Part shown: piece by piece, positions 1 through 7,262 of the stretch | Layout of the letters: each line of letters starts with the position of its first letter | Position numbering within the stretch: the stretch's first letter is position 1 | Origin: Armatimonadota bacterium | GTDB taxonomy: Bacteria; Armatimonadota; Armatimonadia; Armatimonadales; Armatimonadaceae | Reading direction: 5' to 3' | Assembly (NCBI GenBank): GCA_014381035.1 | Contig: JACMIS010000099.1 | Coordinates: 1-15,845 of the forward strand | DNA length: 15,845 bases | The notes under the pieces: model-generated | What the model saw: only the letters and a program-made list of their open reading frames with translations | Told to the model about the DNA's origin: nothing | Database searches by the model: none | Translations under genes and position numbers: made by a program

Positions 1-134
1 AACCTGGAATGTGCGAAGCCTATCATAGAAAGAGCACCGCAGGTGAAACCGATCCAACGATGCGTTGGCGCCGTCCGCGAAGGACAAAGAAGAAAAGAAC
101 GAGAGAGTGTTGGGGGGGATTAGAATTCGCGTGG
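1..134. other. Unassigned left edge of window
   Basis: No gene can be assigned upstream of def. Frame 1 on the + strand is open from the window edge to a TAG at 121-123 and frame 2 is open to a TAG at 26-28. Either could be the tail of an upstream gene, but neither peptide is recognisable. A small perfect inverted repeat (CCAACG-ATG-CGTTGG) lies at 54-68. No T-run follows it, so it is not a convincing terminator. Confidence 0.3.
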
Positions 135-140
135 TACAAT
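135..140 (+). promoter_or_regulatory. Candidate extended -10 box (TGG-TACAAT) for def
   Basis: TACAAT matches the sigma70 -10 consensus at five of six positions and is preceded by TGG, an extended -10 element. It ends ten bases before the def ATG, so transcription would begin about four bases before the start codon. No clear -35 box is visible, and no Shine-Dalgarno sequence lies in the ten bases between. Confidence 0.4.
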
Positions 141-150
141 TTCGGACGAT

Positions 151-753
151 ATGTCTGACACGACCGCGAAACCGAAAACCGCCGCGTCCCAACAAGCCGA
201 CGCCCTTGCCGATAAATACGATTCCATCACCTTCGACGACAGCCGTGTCGTCAAATACGGCGACACTCCCGGCTGGGAAGTGTTACGAAAAGTCGCCGAA
301 CCGGTGACGGAAATAACGCCCGACATCAAGGCACTGATCGCCGAGATGCAGGACATCATGTACACCGCGCATGGCGTCGGGCTGGCTGCCCCGCAGGTCA
401 ATCGCTCCGTGCGACTTCTCGTCTACGATGCTGGCGAAGGGTTCCGTGCCTTGATGAACCCGGAAATCATCAAGAAGAAGGGCGAGCAGTACGAACCGGA
501 AGAAGGGTGCCTTTCGATACCCGGTTTGCGTGGCGTCGTGCGGCGTGCGAACGAAATCGTGGTCAAGGCGATGGACGCCGACGGGAAATTGATTCAGTTC
601 AAGGCGCGTGAGTTCGAGGCACGAATACTGCTCCACGAAGTAGACCACCTGAACGGCGTTCTGTTTATAGATCTCGCCGACCCGGACAGCCTGCACATGC
701 TGACACCTGCCGAAGACCGCGGCGAGGTCGGCAACGCCGCACCGAAAGAGTAG
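151..753 (+). CDS. def: Peptide deformylase
   Basis: A cytoplasmic metalloenzyme that removes the formyl group from the N-terminal Met of nascent proteins. All three family motifs are present in the 200-residue product: GVGLAAPQV at 75-83 (motif I), EGCLS at 118-122 (motif II) and HEVDH at 162-166 (motif III). By homology the metal ligands are Cys120, His162 and His166, and the catalytic base is Glu163. The protein has about 30 extra N-terminal residues compared with the E. coli enzyme; the core begins near VVKYGD. No start codon lies closer to the core before Met67, and a -10-like TACAAT lies 10 nt upstream of this ATG, so this start is preferred. fmt follows after 95 nt, the usual partnership because Fmt adds the formyl group that Def removes. 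Confidence 0.97.
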   Translation: MSDTTAKPKTAASQQADALADKYDSITFDDSRVVKYGDTPGWEVLRKVAEPVTEITPDIKALIAEMQDIMYTAHGVGLAAPQVNRSVRLLVYDAGEGFRALMNPEIIKKKGEQYEPEEGCLSIPGLRGVVRRANEIVVKAMDADGKLIQFKAREFEARILLHEVDHLNGVLFIDLADPDSLHMLTPAEDRGEVGNAAPKE

Positions 754-762
754 GGGTGTTGG

Positions 763-843
763 TTGGGTTGTTAGGTAATCACTCGATTTCCGCGGAGCCT
801 TCATGGTGCAACCACCTAACCACCAAGTTACCCAATAACCCAA
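763..843. repeat. Long imperfect inverted repeat filling the def-fmt gap
   Basis: The left arm at 763-778 (TTGGGTTGTTAGGTAA) and the right arm at 828-843 (TTACCCAATAACCCAA) pair at 14 of 16 positions, plus one G-U and one A-C. The spacer is 49 nt and contains ACCACCTAACCACC. No T-run follows, so it is not a classical terminator. The right arm ends five bases before the fmt ATG and could occlude that start in RNA. Similar CCCAACCACCCAACC wording recurs at 6127-6142, which suggests a small dispersed element. Function is unknown. Confidence 0.6.
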
Positions 844-848
844 TCCCA

Positions 849-1814
849 ATGCGAATCCTTTTCTTTGGAACCTCCCCTTTTGCCGTGCCGACGCTGGATG
901 CGTTACACGAAGCCGCGCCGCGCCATGAGATCATCGCCGTCGTCACGCAACCGGACAAGCCGAGCGGGCGCGGGATGAGAATCGCACTGTCGCCGATCAA
1001 GGTTCGCGCCGAGGAGTTGGGGTACCGTGTCCTGCAACCCGAGAAGGTACGCCGCAAACCGTTCCCCGCCGAAGTCGCCGAGTTGCGACCGGACGCGCTG
1101 GTCGTGGTATCGTTCGGGCAGATCATCCCGCAGAGCGTGCTGGATATTCCGCGCTACGGTGGGATCAATGTACACGGCTCGCTACTGCCCCGATGGCGTG
1201 GTGCCGCTCCGATCCACTGGGCGATCATGGAAGGGGACACCGAGACCGGTGTGGCAACGATGCAGATGGAAGCGTCGCTCGATACCGGACCGGTATTTCT
1301 GGAAGCGCGGGAACCGATCCGCCCCGAAGATACGGTGGGTACACTGGAACCGCGCCTTTCCGCGCTCGGTGGACCGCTCCTTGTGGAAACACTCGACCGG
1401 TTAGAATCAGGAAACATCACGGCTACCCCGCAAACGGAAGAAGGGATGACCTACGCTCGCCCCGTGACCCGTGAGAACGGTTTCCTCGACCCGCATACGG
1501 AATCGGCGGCGCAAATGGAGCGCAAGGTGCGTGCCCTTTCCCCGCGTCCCGGTGCCTGGCTCGTGTTCGGCGATAAAACGGTAAAAATACTCGCCGCGCA
1601 AGTAGTGTCCGATGCGCTGGAAACTGCCCCACCGGCGATCGTCGCCGCCTTGCTCAAAACCGGCATCCTGATCGCCACGCGGGCGAATGCCTTACTCGTC
1701 ACCCGGATACAGCCGGAGAACAAAGCGGCGATGAGTGCGGCGGACTATGCACGCGGTTCTCGTTTGCAGGTCGGGGATGCCGTGACGCAACCATCCAGCA
1801 GTGGTGCGGAATAA
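849..1814 (+). CDS. fmt: Methionyl-tRNA formyltransferase
   Basis: Transfers a formyl group from 10-formyl-tetrahydrofolate to Met-tRNA(fMet) for translation initiation in the cytoplasm. The 321-residue product starts with MRILFFGTSPFAVPTL, the standard family N-terminus. An upstream in-frame ATG at 756 would add 31 residues encoded by the intergenic inverted repeat and is rejected. The loop KPSGRGM lies at 37-43. The formyltransferase signature spans 107-121, with Asn107 and His109 followed by SLLPRWRGAAPI, and Asp145 lies in SLDTGPV. These match the catalytic Asn, His and Asp of E. coli Fmt at nearly the same positions. The C-terminal tRNA-binding domain covers about 205-310. No clear Shine-Dalgarno precedes the ATG. 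The gene probably shares a transcript with def. Confidence 0.97.
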   Translation: MRILFFGTSPFAVPTLDALHEAAPRHEIIAVVTQPDKPSGRGMRIALSPIKVRAEELGYRVLQPEKVRRKPFPAEVAELRPDALVVVSFGQIIPQSVLDIPRYGGINVHGSLLPRWRGAAPIHWAIMEGDTETGVATMQMEASLDTGPVFLEAREPIRPEDTVGTLEPRLSALGGPLLVETLDRLESGNITATPQTEEGMTYARPVTRENGFLDPHTESAAQMERKVRALSPRPGAWLVFGDKTVKILAAQVVSDALETAPPAIVAALLKTGILIATRANALLVTRIQPENKAAMSAADYARGSRLQVGDAVTQPSSSGAE

Positions 1815-1845
1815 TTTGCATTCGTTCAGTGGGCAACTCCCCAAA

Positions 1846-2235
1846 CTACTTCGGCGGGATAACGAGCGGATTCGTCGCTGTTATCCGTGCGTTCACTGTC
1901 CCATCTGTATTGTCGAGTTTCTCGTTCAAAAGCATTTGATAGTATGTCTGACCGTTGAACGTAAACGGCGTTCCGGGTAGTGGCTCTGCTCTACCAACCT
2001 GCAAGTTTTGCAAGTCTTGGTACCGGATGGCGGGAATAGTCGTCACCTGCGGGACGTTTTTCAACCGCGCGACTTCTTTGCGCAGTTCGCTGACTTCCTT
2101 TTCCAGGCGTACAACCTTCTCTTCCAGCGACTCTTTAGCCGCCGGAGGCTGTGCGACGGACGCGGTCGAAAAGTTGAAATACGCGAAAGTCGCCAGGCTA
2201 AGGGCGGCAAAACCGATTACGATCTTTTTGTTCAT
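1846..2235 (-). CDS. Small exported coiled-coil protein, unknown function
   Basis: A 129-residue protein I do not recognise. Residues 1-28 look like a Sec signal peptide: a KK n-region, a hydrophobic core IVIGFAALSLATFAYF and a likely cut after SVA. Residues 36-60 form a short strongly heptadic coiled coil rich in Glu, Lys, Leu and Val. A C-terminal domain of about 70 residues contains PGTPFTFNGQTYYQMLLNE. The start at 2235 is chosen over an in-frame ATG at 2250 because GAGGA lies 8 nt upstream of it and because it gives a cleaner signal peptide. The upstream ATG overlaps the DedA stop (ATGA). The gene is the second of a DedA operon and converges on fmt. It probably acts in the periplasm or outside the cell. 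Confidence 0.75.
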   Translation of the reverse strand: MNKKIVIGFAALSLATFAYFNFSTASVAQPPAAKESLEEKVVRLEKEVSELRKEVARLKNVPQVTTIPAIRYQDLQNLQVGRAEPLPGTPFTFNGQTYYQMLLNEKLDNTDGTVNARITATNPLVIPPK

Positions 2236-2246
2236 AGGAATGATCC

Positions 2247-2924
2247 TCATACGTCGGTAGTGGCAGGACTGACCGGTGCCACGGATTCTGCCTGTTTCGA
2301 CTCACGGCGGTGCTTGATTACTTCAAAAATGACGGGAAGGACCGATAGCACGACGATACCGAGGGCAAACAGTTCGAACCGCTTTTGAACCACCGGGAAG
2401 TTGCCGAAGAAGTAGCCCGCGCCCATACACACTCCGACCCACAGAAGTGCACCGACGACGCTGTACGTAAAAAACTGCGTAAATGGCATCTTGCCCATGC
2501 CAGCGGTAAACGGCGCGAACGTTCGCACTATCGGCACGAACCGCGCCCGGATGATCGCCTGACCGCCATACTTCGCGAAGAAACCTTCAGTCTTCAGCAG
2601 ATATTCGCGCTTGAACAGCTTCGATTTCCCGTTGAACAGTTTTTCGCCGAAAAACTTGCCGACCGTGTAGTTCAGCGTATCGCCGCACAAAGCCGCGACG
2701 AATAAAACCACCGCGACAAGCCACGGGTTCAATCCCATCGCCGGGTTCGCCGAGAGTGCCCCGACCGCGAAGAGAAGCGAATCCCCGGGAAGAAACGGCA
2801 TAATCACCAGACCGGTTTCGGTGAAAACGATAGCGAAGAGCAAAACATAAACCAGCTGGTTGTACTGGGTAATAAACGCTTCAAGGAAGTCTTTAGTGTG
2901 ACGGAGTAAGTCAAGCGGATTCAT
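2247..2924 (-). CDS. DedA-family inner-membrane protein
   Basis: A 225-residue polytopic membrane protein of the DedA/SNARE-associated (VTT) family. Members are implicated in membrane lipid flipping, proton-dependent transport and envelope homeostasis. Family residues are all present: Glu36 in FTETG, Asp48 in LPGDSLLF, and Arg128 and Arg134 in RARFVPIVRTFAPF. Their spacings equal those of the functional Glu39/Asp51 and Arg130/Arg136 pairs of E. coli YqjA/YghB. GDTLNYTVGK at 81-90 is also typical. Hydrophobic segments lie at about 24-58, 67-85, 152-175 and 187-203, and the C-terminal tail is charged. The upstream lipoprotein gene ends in a terminator, so dedA needs its own promoter in 2925-2969, but none is clear. 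It is followed directly by the coiled-coil protein. The transported substrate cannot be told from sequence. Confidence 0.93.
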   Translation of the reverse strand: MNPLDLLRHTKDFLEAFITQYNQLVYVLLFAIVFTETGLVIMPFLPGDSLLFAVGALSANPAMGLNPWLVAVVLFVAALCGDTLNYTVGKFFGEKLFNGKSKLFKREYLLKTEGFFAKYGGQAIIRARFVPIVRTFAPFTAGMGKMPFTQFFTYSVVGALLWVGVCMGAGYFFGNFPVVQKRFELFALGIVVLSVLPVIFEVIKHRRESKQAESVAPVSPATTDV

Positions 2925-2969
2925 ATCATATTACTGGTTCGGCTTGAAGGGGTTGAACTCCTCCCTTCG

Positions 2970-3010
2970 AAAAAAGCAAGCCGACGACACTCCAAATGTC
3001 ATCGGCTTGC
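2970..3010 (-). terminator. Intrinsic terminator after the repeat lipoprotein
   Basis: Read on the - strand, a 14-bp stem (GCAAGCCGATGACA with TGTCGTCGGCTTGC, one G-U pair) closes a 7-nt loop and runs directly into six T residues. This is the classic Rho-independent form. It lies 28 nt downstream of the lipoprotein stop and separates that gene from dedA. Confidence 0.92.
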
Positions 3011-3037
3011 ATAAGTACGAATACCTACACTTTGATT

Positions 3038-4678
3038 CTATCCACCACTATCTACAAAACCACCTGCAGCGAAGAAAGTCGCAATGTACGTCGTCCCGTT
3101 GATGCGAATCTCCATGTTCCCGGCGACACCCGACGAGCTTAGCACTTCTCCCTCTCTGGAAATTAGGGGAGACGGTGTGGGGGCTGGGGTTGCAGGAGGG
3201 GTAACGGATGGTGCTGGGACAGGGGTGACCGTTGTTGTCACATTTAACTCACGAGGTATAACCTGTTTAGAAACTTTCCCCTCTGCCGCATAGCCATTGA
3301 TAGTGCCTGAGAAACGACCGTCATTGGTTAAACGGAAGCGACATACAACAGCGTTACTTAGTGCTATAGGCTCCGGGATCCCGTCTGGGGCTATTCTATA
3401 AAGGAACTCTCGGACAGACCCGAGCAGTTCTCCTTGCTTATCTACGGTGAATTCAAACTGTCCAGATTCAGGGATTGTTCCACTTGGCGGTGTACCCACG
3501 CTAACACTAAACGTAGGTCCTACTTGAGCGGTACTTGAATAAGACCCTCGGAAAAGGCTATCTGGCTCAGATCCGCCGGTAACCTGGAAGTTACCCGGTC
3601 GGTTTACACCGTCGATTGTCAGCACAAAGTCACCTGAGATCGGACCACCACCGACTGTTGCTGTTCCCACCCGACCGGTGATAGGGCGAGCGGCGATATT
3701 ACTGGTCGGTTCATAGGTGAGCACGCCGGTGAACCGTCCGTCGTTCTGGAACGCACCGGTGAATGTGCCGACTGGCTGGTTCTTCGTCTGGCTGAAGAAT
3801 CCTGTCAATGCGCCTGTTGGGTCAACGGTGAAAGAAATGTTGCCGGATTCGCTTTGTTCTGGCAAACTGTAAGTCCCCCGATACGATCCTTGATACTGAC
3901 TGTCGCCAGTAGGGATGGTGGTCGCGCCAAAAGACCCGGCGACGGTGCGCCCACTAACGGTCTGAGTGAAGTTTCCGAGAGTACTGTTATCGGTGGTTTT
4001 GATCAATGTACCGTTGTACTGACTGGTCTCATTTCGGAAGACAACTGCTGCTGTGAAGTTTCCTGAAGACTGGACTGTCCCTGTTAAAAGACCAGTTTCG
4101 TCATTTCTGGTTAACTGTCCGGTCATCCGCCCTGCACTGTCAACACTGAATGAGGTAGTCCCATTCTGGTTCAGTTCTGGGATGTTGTAGACACCATTGT
4201 AAAAACCCTGGAAGCCGCTTGAACCAGGGGCGGGGATAACCGCGTCAACTTGAAAACTGCCGACGGTTTGTACGTTGGTCTCGGTAAGGGTGAAGTTCCC
4301 ACCGGTAACGAGGACTGGTTGTGCAGGTGCGCTGGGGTCCTGAACAGGAAGTAAGCCCGACATCGTTCCGGTTAAGCGACCCCGCGTGTTGGTAACGCGA
4401 TTGAATGTGTCCGCTTCAAAAGAACCGTCATTTTTCAAGGACCCGGTGACTTCACGAACCGTGCCATTCTGATTGTCGAGCGAGCCGGTGATATTTCCTT
4501 TAACGTCTACTGTAAAATTAAAGGCACCCGCTTCGTTCAGTTGGGAGATTGTATAAGCAGAGCGGTAAACACCGCCATAAATCGTATTTTTTGTTGTGCC
4601 GGAACCGCATCCGGTCAGAAAAAAGACACCTGTCGCTCCGAGGGAGTAAAGAAACGCGGATCGAGAGAGTTTAGCCAT
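3038..4678 (-). CDS. Lipoprotein with four ~110-residue beta-rich repeats
   Basis: A 546-residue predicted surface lipoprotein without a recognised family. MAKLSRSAFL begins a signal peptide ending in the lipobox LTGC, with Cys24 the lipidated residue. An in-frame ATG at 4780 would add 34 residues before it and is rejected. Four diverged repeats start near residues 34, 156, 262 and 376. Each opens with an aromatic-x-G-x-Y element, followed by GxxxFxVDxxGxxTG, for example FTVDVKGNITG, FSVDSAGRMTG, FTVDPTGALTG and FTVDKQGELLG. Each also carries a later (N)DGRF-like strand. A Pro/Thr linker follows at 481-505, then a C-terminal module (507-546) ending VDSGG. Repeats rich in Gly, Thr, Asn and Phe with alternating hydrophobics suggest beta-sheet modules. 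The DNA is visibly AT-richer than its neighbours. An intrinsic terminator follows. Adhesion or an envelope structural role is only a guess. Confidence 0.85.
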   Translation of the reverse strand: MAKLSRSAFLYSLGATGVFFLTGCGSGTTKNTIYGGVYRSAYTISQLNEAGAFNFTVDVKGNITGSLDNQNGTVREVTGSLKNDGSFEADTFNRVTNTRGRLTGTMSGLLPVQDPSAPAQPVLVTGGNFTLTETNVQTVGSFQVDAVIPAPGSSGFQGFYNGVYNIPELNQNGTTSFSVDSAGRMTGQLTRNDETGLLTGTVQSSGNFTAAVVFRNETSQYNGTLIKTTDNSTLGNFTQTVSGRTVAGSFGATTIPTGDSQYQGSYRGTYSLPEQSESGNISFTVDPTGALTGFFSQTKNQPVGTFTGAFQNDGRFTGVLTYEPTSNIAARPITGRVGTATVGGGPISGDFVLTIDGVNRPGNFQVTGGSEPDSLFRGSYSSTAQVGPTFSVSVGTPPSGTIPESGQFEFTVDKQGELLGSVREFLYRIAPDGIPEPIALSNAVVCRFRLTNDGRFSGTINGYAAEGKVSKQVIPRELNVTTTVTPVPAPSVTPPATPAPTPSPLISREGEVLSSSGVAGNMEIRINGTTYIATFFAAGGFVDSGG

Positions 4679-4747
4679 CCGTACATCAAATCCTTTCGCG
4701 CATGTTGGGGGAGGGTTCGCGTGTCCCGATGGACGTGTGTTCCCCGA

Positions 4748-4753
4748 ATTATC
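4748..4753 (-). promoter_or_regulatory. Candidate extended -10 box for the lipoprotein gene
   Basis: On the - strand the sequence reads TGC-GATAAT, an extended -10 with five of six matches to TATAAT. No convincing -35 box is seen. It would give a leader of about 60 nt before the start at 4678. That leader contains AAGGA 12 nt before the ATG, a rather distant Shine-Dalgarno site. Confidence 0.35.
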
Positions 4754-4955
4754 GCACCACTCTGTATATAGTATCGGCATAGGACGCGGCAGGATTTAGA
4801 CCTGCTCGCATTCTGTTTGTTTACGGTCCCCGCCCTGCCGTGGTCGAACACTAAATTGCCATTCATTATGTTGTTGTAAACAGGCGAAAGTTCCTTCTAT
4901 TTTGAAGGATGCGGCGTCCATTCCCGAAAGACGGTCAAATGACACGGTACCGATA

Positions 4956-4985
4956 TTGACTCGACCGGAACGAATCCGGTATATG
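4956..4985 (+). promoter_or_regulatory. Sigma70-like promoter of the flippase-like gene with palindromic spacer
   Basis: TTGACT at 4956-4961 and TATATG at 4980-4985 are separated by 18 nt and match the -35 and -10 consensus at five and four of six positions. The spacer contains a perfect 6-bp inverted repeat, ACCGGA-ACGAA-TCCGGT at 4964-4980, which abuts and enters the -10 box. This is the typical position for a repressor operator or for a MerR-type activator site. The predicted transcript start is near 4992, about 26 nt before the ATG. Confidence 0.5.
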
Positions 4986-5017
4986 GGAACGTAGCAAAGC
5001 GGGTAAACGATAGTTAG

Positions 5018-6118
5018 ATGACAGACAGAACGATCCATGAAGCGGCAGAAACAATAGTGCCACCGAAACCGCAAAATGGTTGGTTGCGTATCGTATTTTT
5101 TGTGGGGCTATTCATTATCGTTGTTGTCGTCGTGTATGCCCGACAAAAAGAAGCGTTGGATGTATGGAATACACTTCGTGCCGGGAATCCCTGGCTGATC
5201 GCCGCAGCGATGGGGGTTCAGGTACTGTACTGGATAGCATTCGCCGCGATGTACCAGACCTCGTATCACGTGGTCGGGTTGCGAAGCCGGGTGCGCGATC
5301 TGCTCCCGGTCTGGCTTGGTTCGCTGTTCGTGAGCATCGCCGCGCCCGCCGCCGCGCCCGCCGTTTTCATGGATGATGCGGTCCGGCGTGGTCAATCGCC
5401 CGCGAAAGTGGCGGCAGGAATCCTCGTTTTGCGCCTCGCGGATTTTGGCACCCTCACTCTCTTTATCGCTTCCGGCATCGCCGAGATGGCGACCCGTATG
5501 AGTGTACATCCGTGGCAATCCGCGGCACTTCTGGGGCACTGCATTGCTCTTCTCATTCTGGTCGGGGTGACGCTCGCCTGGAGCGGGCCGCTTTTCCTCG
5601 CCCGATGGAAACCGCAAGCACTGCGCGGCGTTCTGAACGCGGTGCGCAATGCTGTCAACCGAGCTTTCCGTCTGCTCCGCCGTCCCGAACCACTGACTAC
5701 CGGCGGCGAGCATGATTGGGCGACACACCACGCCGAGCATTTTTCACACAGCGCGGATCTGGCACTGGCGAATCCTGCGCGACTGCTTATTCCTACCGCT
5801 GTTGCGACACTCGCACACCTTCTGGACTGGGCGTCGCTTCATATCATGTTGCACGCGTTCGGTATCGAGGCGGACCTCGGCACCAGTTTGATCGCGTTCT
5901 CGGTCTGTCTTCTGTATTGGATCGTTTCCCCCACGCCAGACGGGGTCGGGTTTGTCGAAGCCGCCGTGGCGTTGTCTCTGGTCACTATCGGCGTCGCCAG
6001 ACAGCATGAAGCCATCGCCGCTGCCATCGCGTTTCGTGGCATCACCCTCTACCTCCCCGTGTTGCTCGGCGGAATCTGCTTGCCGCGTCTCGCAGCGCGG
6101 AAAGCGGTTGTCGGGTGA
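5018..6118 (+). CDS. Flippase-like integral membrane protein (UPF0104 / LPG-synthase TM family)
   Basis: A 366-residue polytopic inner-membrane protein. The architecture fits the lysylphosphatidylglycerol-synthase transmembrane/YbhN family, whose members move or modify lipids or lipid-linked sugars. The first membrane span is about 23-42 and further spans are near 57-80, 97-117, 133-155, 168-190, 255-280, 288-304 and 340-358. The family signature lies at 303-353: VSPTPDGVGFVEAAVALSLV, then FRGITLYLPVLLGG, matching the usual PTPGGLGxxE and YRxxTxxLPxxLG elements. There is no C-terminal acyltransferase or synthase domain, so it is a stand-alone membrane module. It starts from ATG with no clear Shine-Dalgarno. 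A sigma70-like promoter lies just upstream, and it converges on corA 24 nt downstream. The lipid substrate is unknown. Confidence 0.88.
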   Translation: MTDRTIHEAAETIVPPKPQNGWLRIVFFVGLFIIVVVVVYARQKEALDVWNTLRAGNPWLIAAAMGVQVLYWIAFAAMYQTSYHVVGLRSRVRDLLPVWLGSLFVSIAAPAAAPAVFMDDAVRRGQSPAKVAAGILVLRLADFGTLTLFIASGIAEMATRMSVHPWQSAALLGHCIALLILVGVTLAWSGPLFLARWKPQALRGVLNAVRNAVNRAFRLLRRPEPLTTGGEHDWATHHAEHFSHSADLALANPARLLIPTAVATLAHLLDWASLHIMLHAFGIEADLGTSLIAFSVCLLYWIVSPTPDGVGFVEAAVALSLVTIGVARQHEAIAAAIAFRGITLYLPVLLGGICLPRLAARKAVVG

Positions 6119-6142
6119 TCGGGTTGTCCCAACCACCCAACC
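6119..6142. repeat. Short GGTTG/CAACC-rich element between convergent genes
   Basis: The 24 nt between the two convergent stop codons read as a GGTTG-TCC-CAACC inverted repeat (from 6122) followed by ACCCAACC. The wording closely resembles the right part of the def-fmt intergenic repeat. It may be a small dispersed repeat or a weak bidirectional hairpin. There is no T-run. Confidence 0.35.
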
Positions 6143-7216
6143 TCAGAACCAGCGGATACGCTTGAAGTAGACGGCAAGTGCGGTGGCGACAGAAGCCATT
6201 AAGCCGAGTGCCCAGGCGTAGCCGTATTTCCAGTGTAATTCCGGCATAAAGTCGAAGTTCATTCCGTAGACGCCGGAGATCAGCGACGCGCTCATCAGAA
6301 TCGTCGAGATAACGGTCATGGTCTTCATCACCTGATTCAGGCGATTACTGGTTTCCGCCATCCGGTTACTCGCCTGTGCCATCATCGAGTCCATAACACC
6401 GCCCATGATGTCGCGGTGGAGGTCGATCTGCTCGGTAAGGCGGAGCGTGTGATCGTACACATCCTGGTAGAACACATGTAGCTTGCGTGGCAACAGCGTT
6501 TGATCGTCCGTTCGCAACAGGTAGTTCAGAATATCGCGGTGCGGGGCTACCGCCTGCCGCAGAAGCAGGAGACGTTTCTTCAAAGTCAGCGCGGGCTTCA
6601 TGTCCGGCAAAGCGAGCGCACCGGTGCGCGGATCGGTCTTCACTTCGCTGTACAGGTCGGTTTCCAGGGTGTCTATCGCCGTATCCAGTTCGTCCATAAC
6701 CGGGAAATAATCGTCCACCACGGCGTCCAGAAGCAGGTACAGCAGATACGCCGGTTTGATCCCGATGTGTGCCGGGTTGCGCTCCCAGCGTTTGCGCGTG
6801 TCCTCGACGACGGATATGGCAGCTTGATGTATCGTCACCAGATAGTTCGGACCGAGGAAAATGTCAATCTCATGGGTCAGGTCCAGAACATCGCTGGTGA
6901 TTTTTTGCGGTATTCCTGCCCAGGTGCGCACCGAAAGAAAAAGATAGCCGTCGTAAGCGTCCACTTTAGCGCGTTGCCGTTCCTGCTGGGCATCCTCGAT
7001 GGCGAGCGGGTGGAAATCGAACTGCTCGCTCAGGATGCGCCAATCGTCTTCTGTCGGCGAGGTGACGTCTATCCAGAGCGTGGGGGACCAGAGTGTCGGA
7101 GGGTTGCCATTCTTGTCTCCGGCAGAACCGTTCGAACGCTTCAAATACTGCCCGATCTGCTCTGGAGGAACGTCGCACGTCATTTTTTTCCCATCGCAAA
7201 CATTCACATGAATCAT
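6143..7216 (-). CDS. corA: CorA-family Mg2+/Co2+ transporter
   Basis: A 357-residue inner-membrane divalent cation channel of the pentameric CorA type. The N-terminal cytoplasmic alpha/beta part covers about 45-125 (LWIDVTSPTEDDW, HPLAIEDAQQERQRAKVDAY). A long helical stalk follows at about 150-310, with the typical LDTAIDTLETDLYS and LHRDIMGGVMDSMMA segments. Two C-terminal membrane helices at about 300-317 and 331-350 flank the loop. The selectivity signature YGMNF is present, with GMN at 318-320, and the tail FKRIRWF is basic as usual. The frame stays open far upstream, but that region is antisense to the divergent TPR gene. The ATG at 7216 gives normal family length and is chosen. A TACAAT box lies 35 nt upstream, within a palindrome. 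Transported ion inferred from family only. Confidence 0.95.
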   Translation of the reverse strand: MIHVNVCDGKKMTCDVPPEQIGQYLKRSNGSAGDKNGNPPTLWSPTLWIDVTSPTEDDWRILSEQFDFHPLAIEDAQQERQRAKVDAYDGYLFLSVRTWAGIPQKITSDVLDLTHEIDIFLGPNYLVTIHQAAISVVEDTRKRWERNPAHIGIKPAYLLYLLLDAVVDDYFPVMDELDTAIDTLETDLYSEVKTDPRTGALALPDMKPALTLKKRLLLLRQAVAPHRDILNYLLRTDDQTLLPRKLHVFYQDVYDHTLRLTEQIDLHRDIMGGVMDSMMAQASNRMAETSNRLNQVMKTMTVISTILMSASLISGVYGMNFDFMPELHWKYGYAWALGLMASVATALAVYFKRIRWF

Positions 7217-7240
7217 ACGCTTGTTCGAACCGCTCTTTCG

Positions 7241-7262
7241 CGCGGTATCCGATTGTACCGCG
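7241..7262. promoter_or_regulatory. Palindrome over the corA -10 box (candidate operator)
   Basis: A perfect 7-bp inverted repeat CGCGGTA-N8-TACCGCG. On the - strand it contains TACAAT at 7257-7252, a good -10 box for corA with a predicted start near 7245 and a leader of about 29 nt. A DNA-binding protein on this site would cover the promoter. It is immediately adjacent to a second palindrome at 7262-7276. Confidence 0.45.

Larger units (their letters stand above)
4679..5017. other. Divergent intergenic region
   Basis: This 339-nt gap separates the divergently transcribed lipoprotein and flippase-like genes. It is fairly AT-rich. It holds a candidate promoter for each direction, described in their own entries, and a small GCAGG-CCTGC inverted repeat around 4790-4806. 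Short open frames within it show no recognisable protein. No RNA gene was recognised. Confidence 0.5.

Noticed and set aside
2946..2968. GAAGGG...CCCTTC inverted repeat upstream of dedA
   Set aside because: It has only 6-bp arms with an 11-nt loop, and no clear link to a start or T-run. Such repeats are expected by chance.
4796..5074. Small - strand open frame in the divergent intergenic region
   Set aside because: The sequence is Cys/His/Arg-rich and not protein-like. It overlaps the flippase promoter and start, and no ribosome binding site was seen.
5108..5740. A 210-residue open frame on the - strand opposite the flippase-like gene
   Set aside because: It has low-complexity Arg/Glu/Gly-rich composition and no hydrophobic pattern, typical of an antisense shadow in GC-rich DNA.
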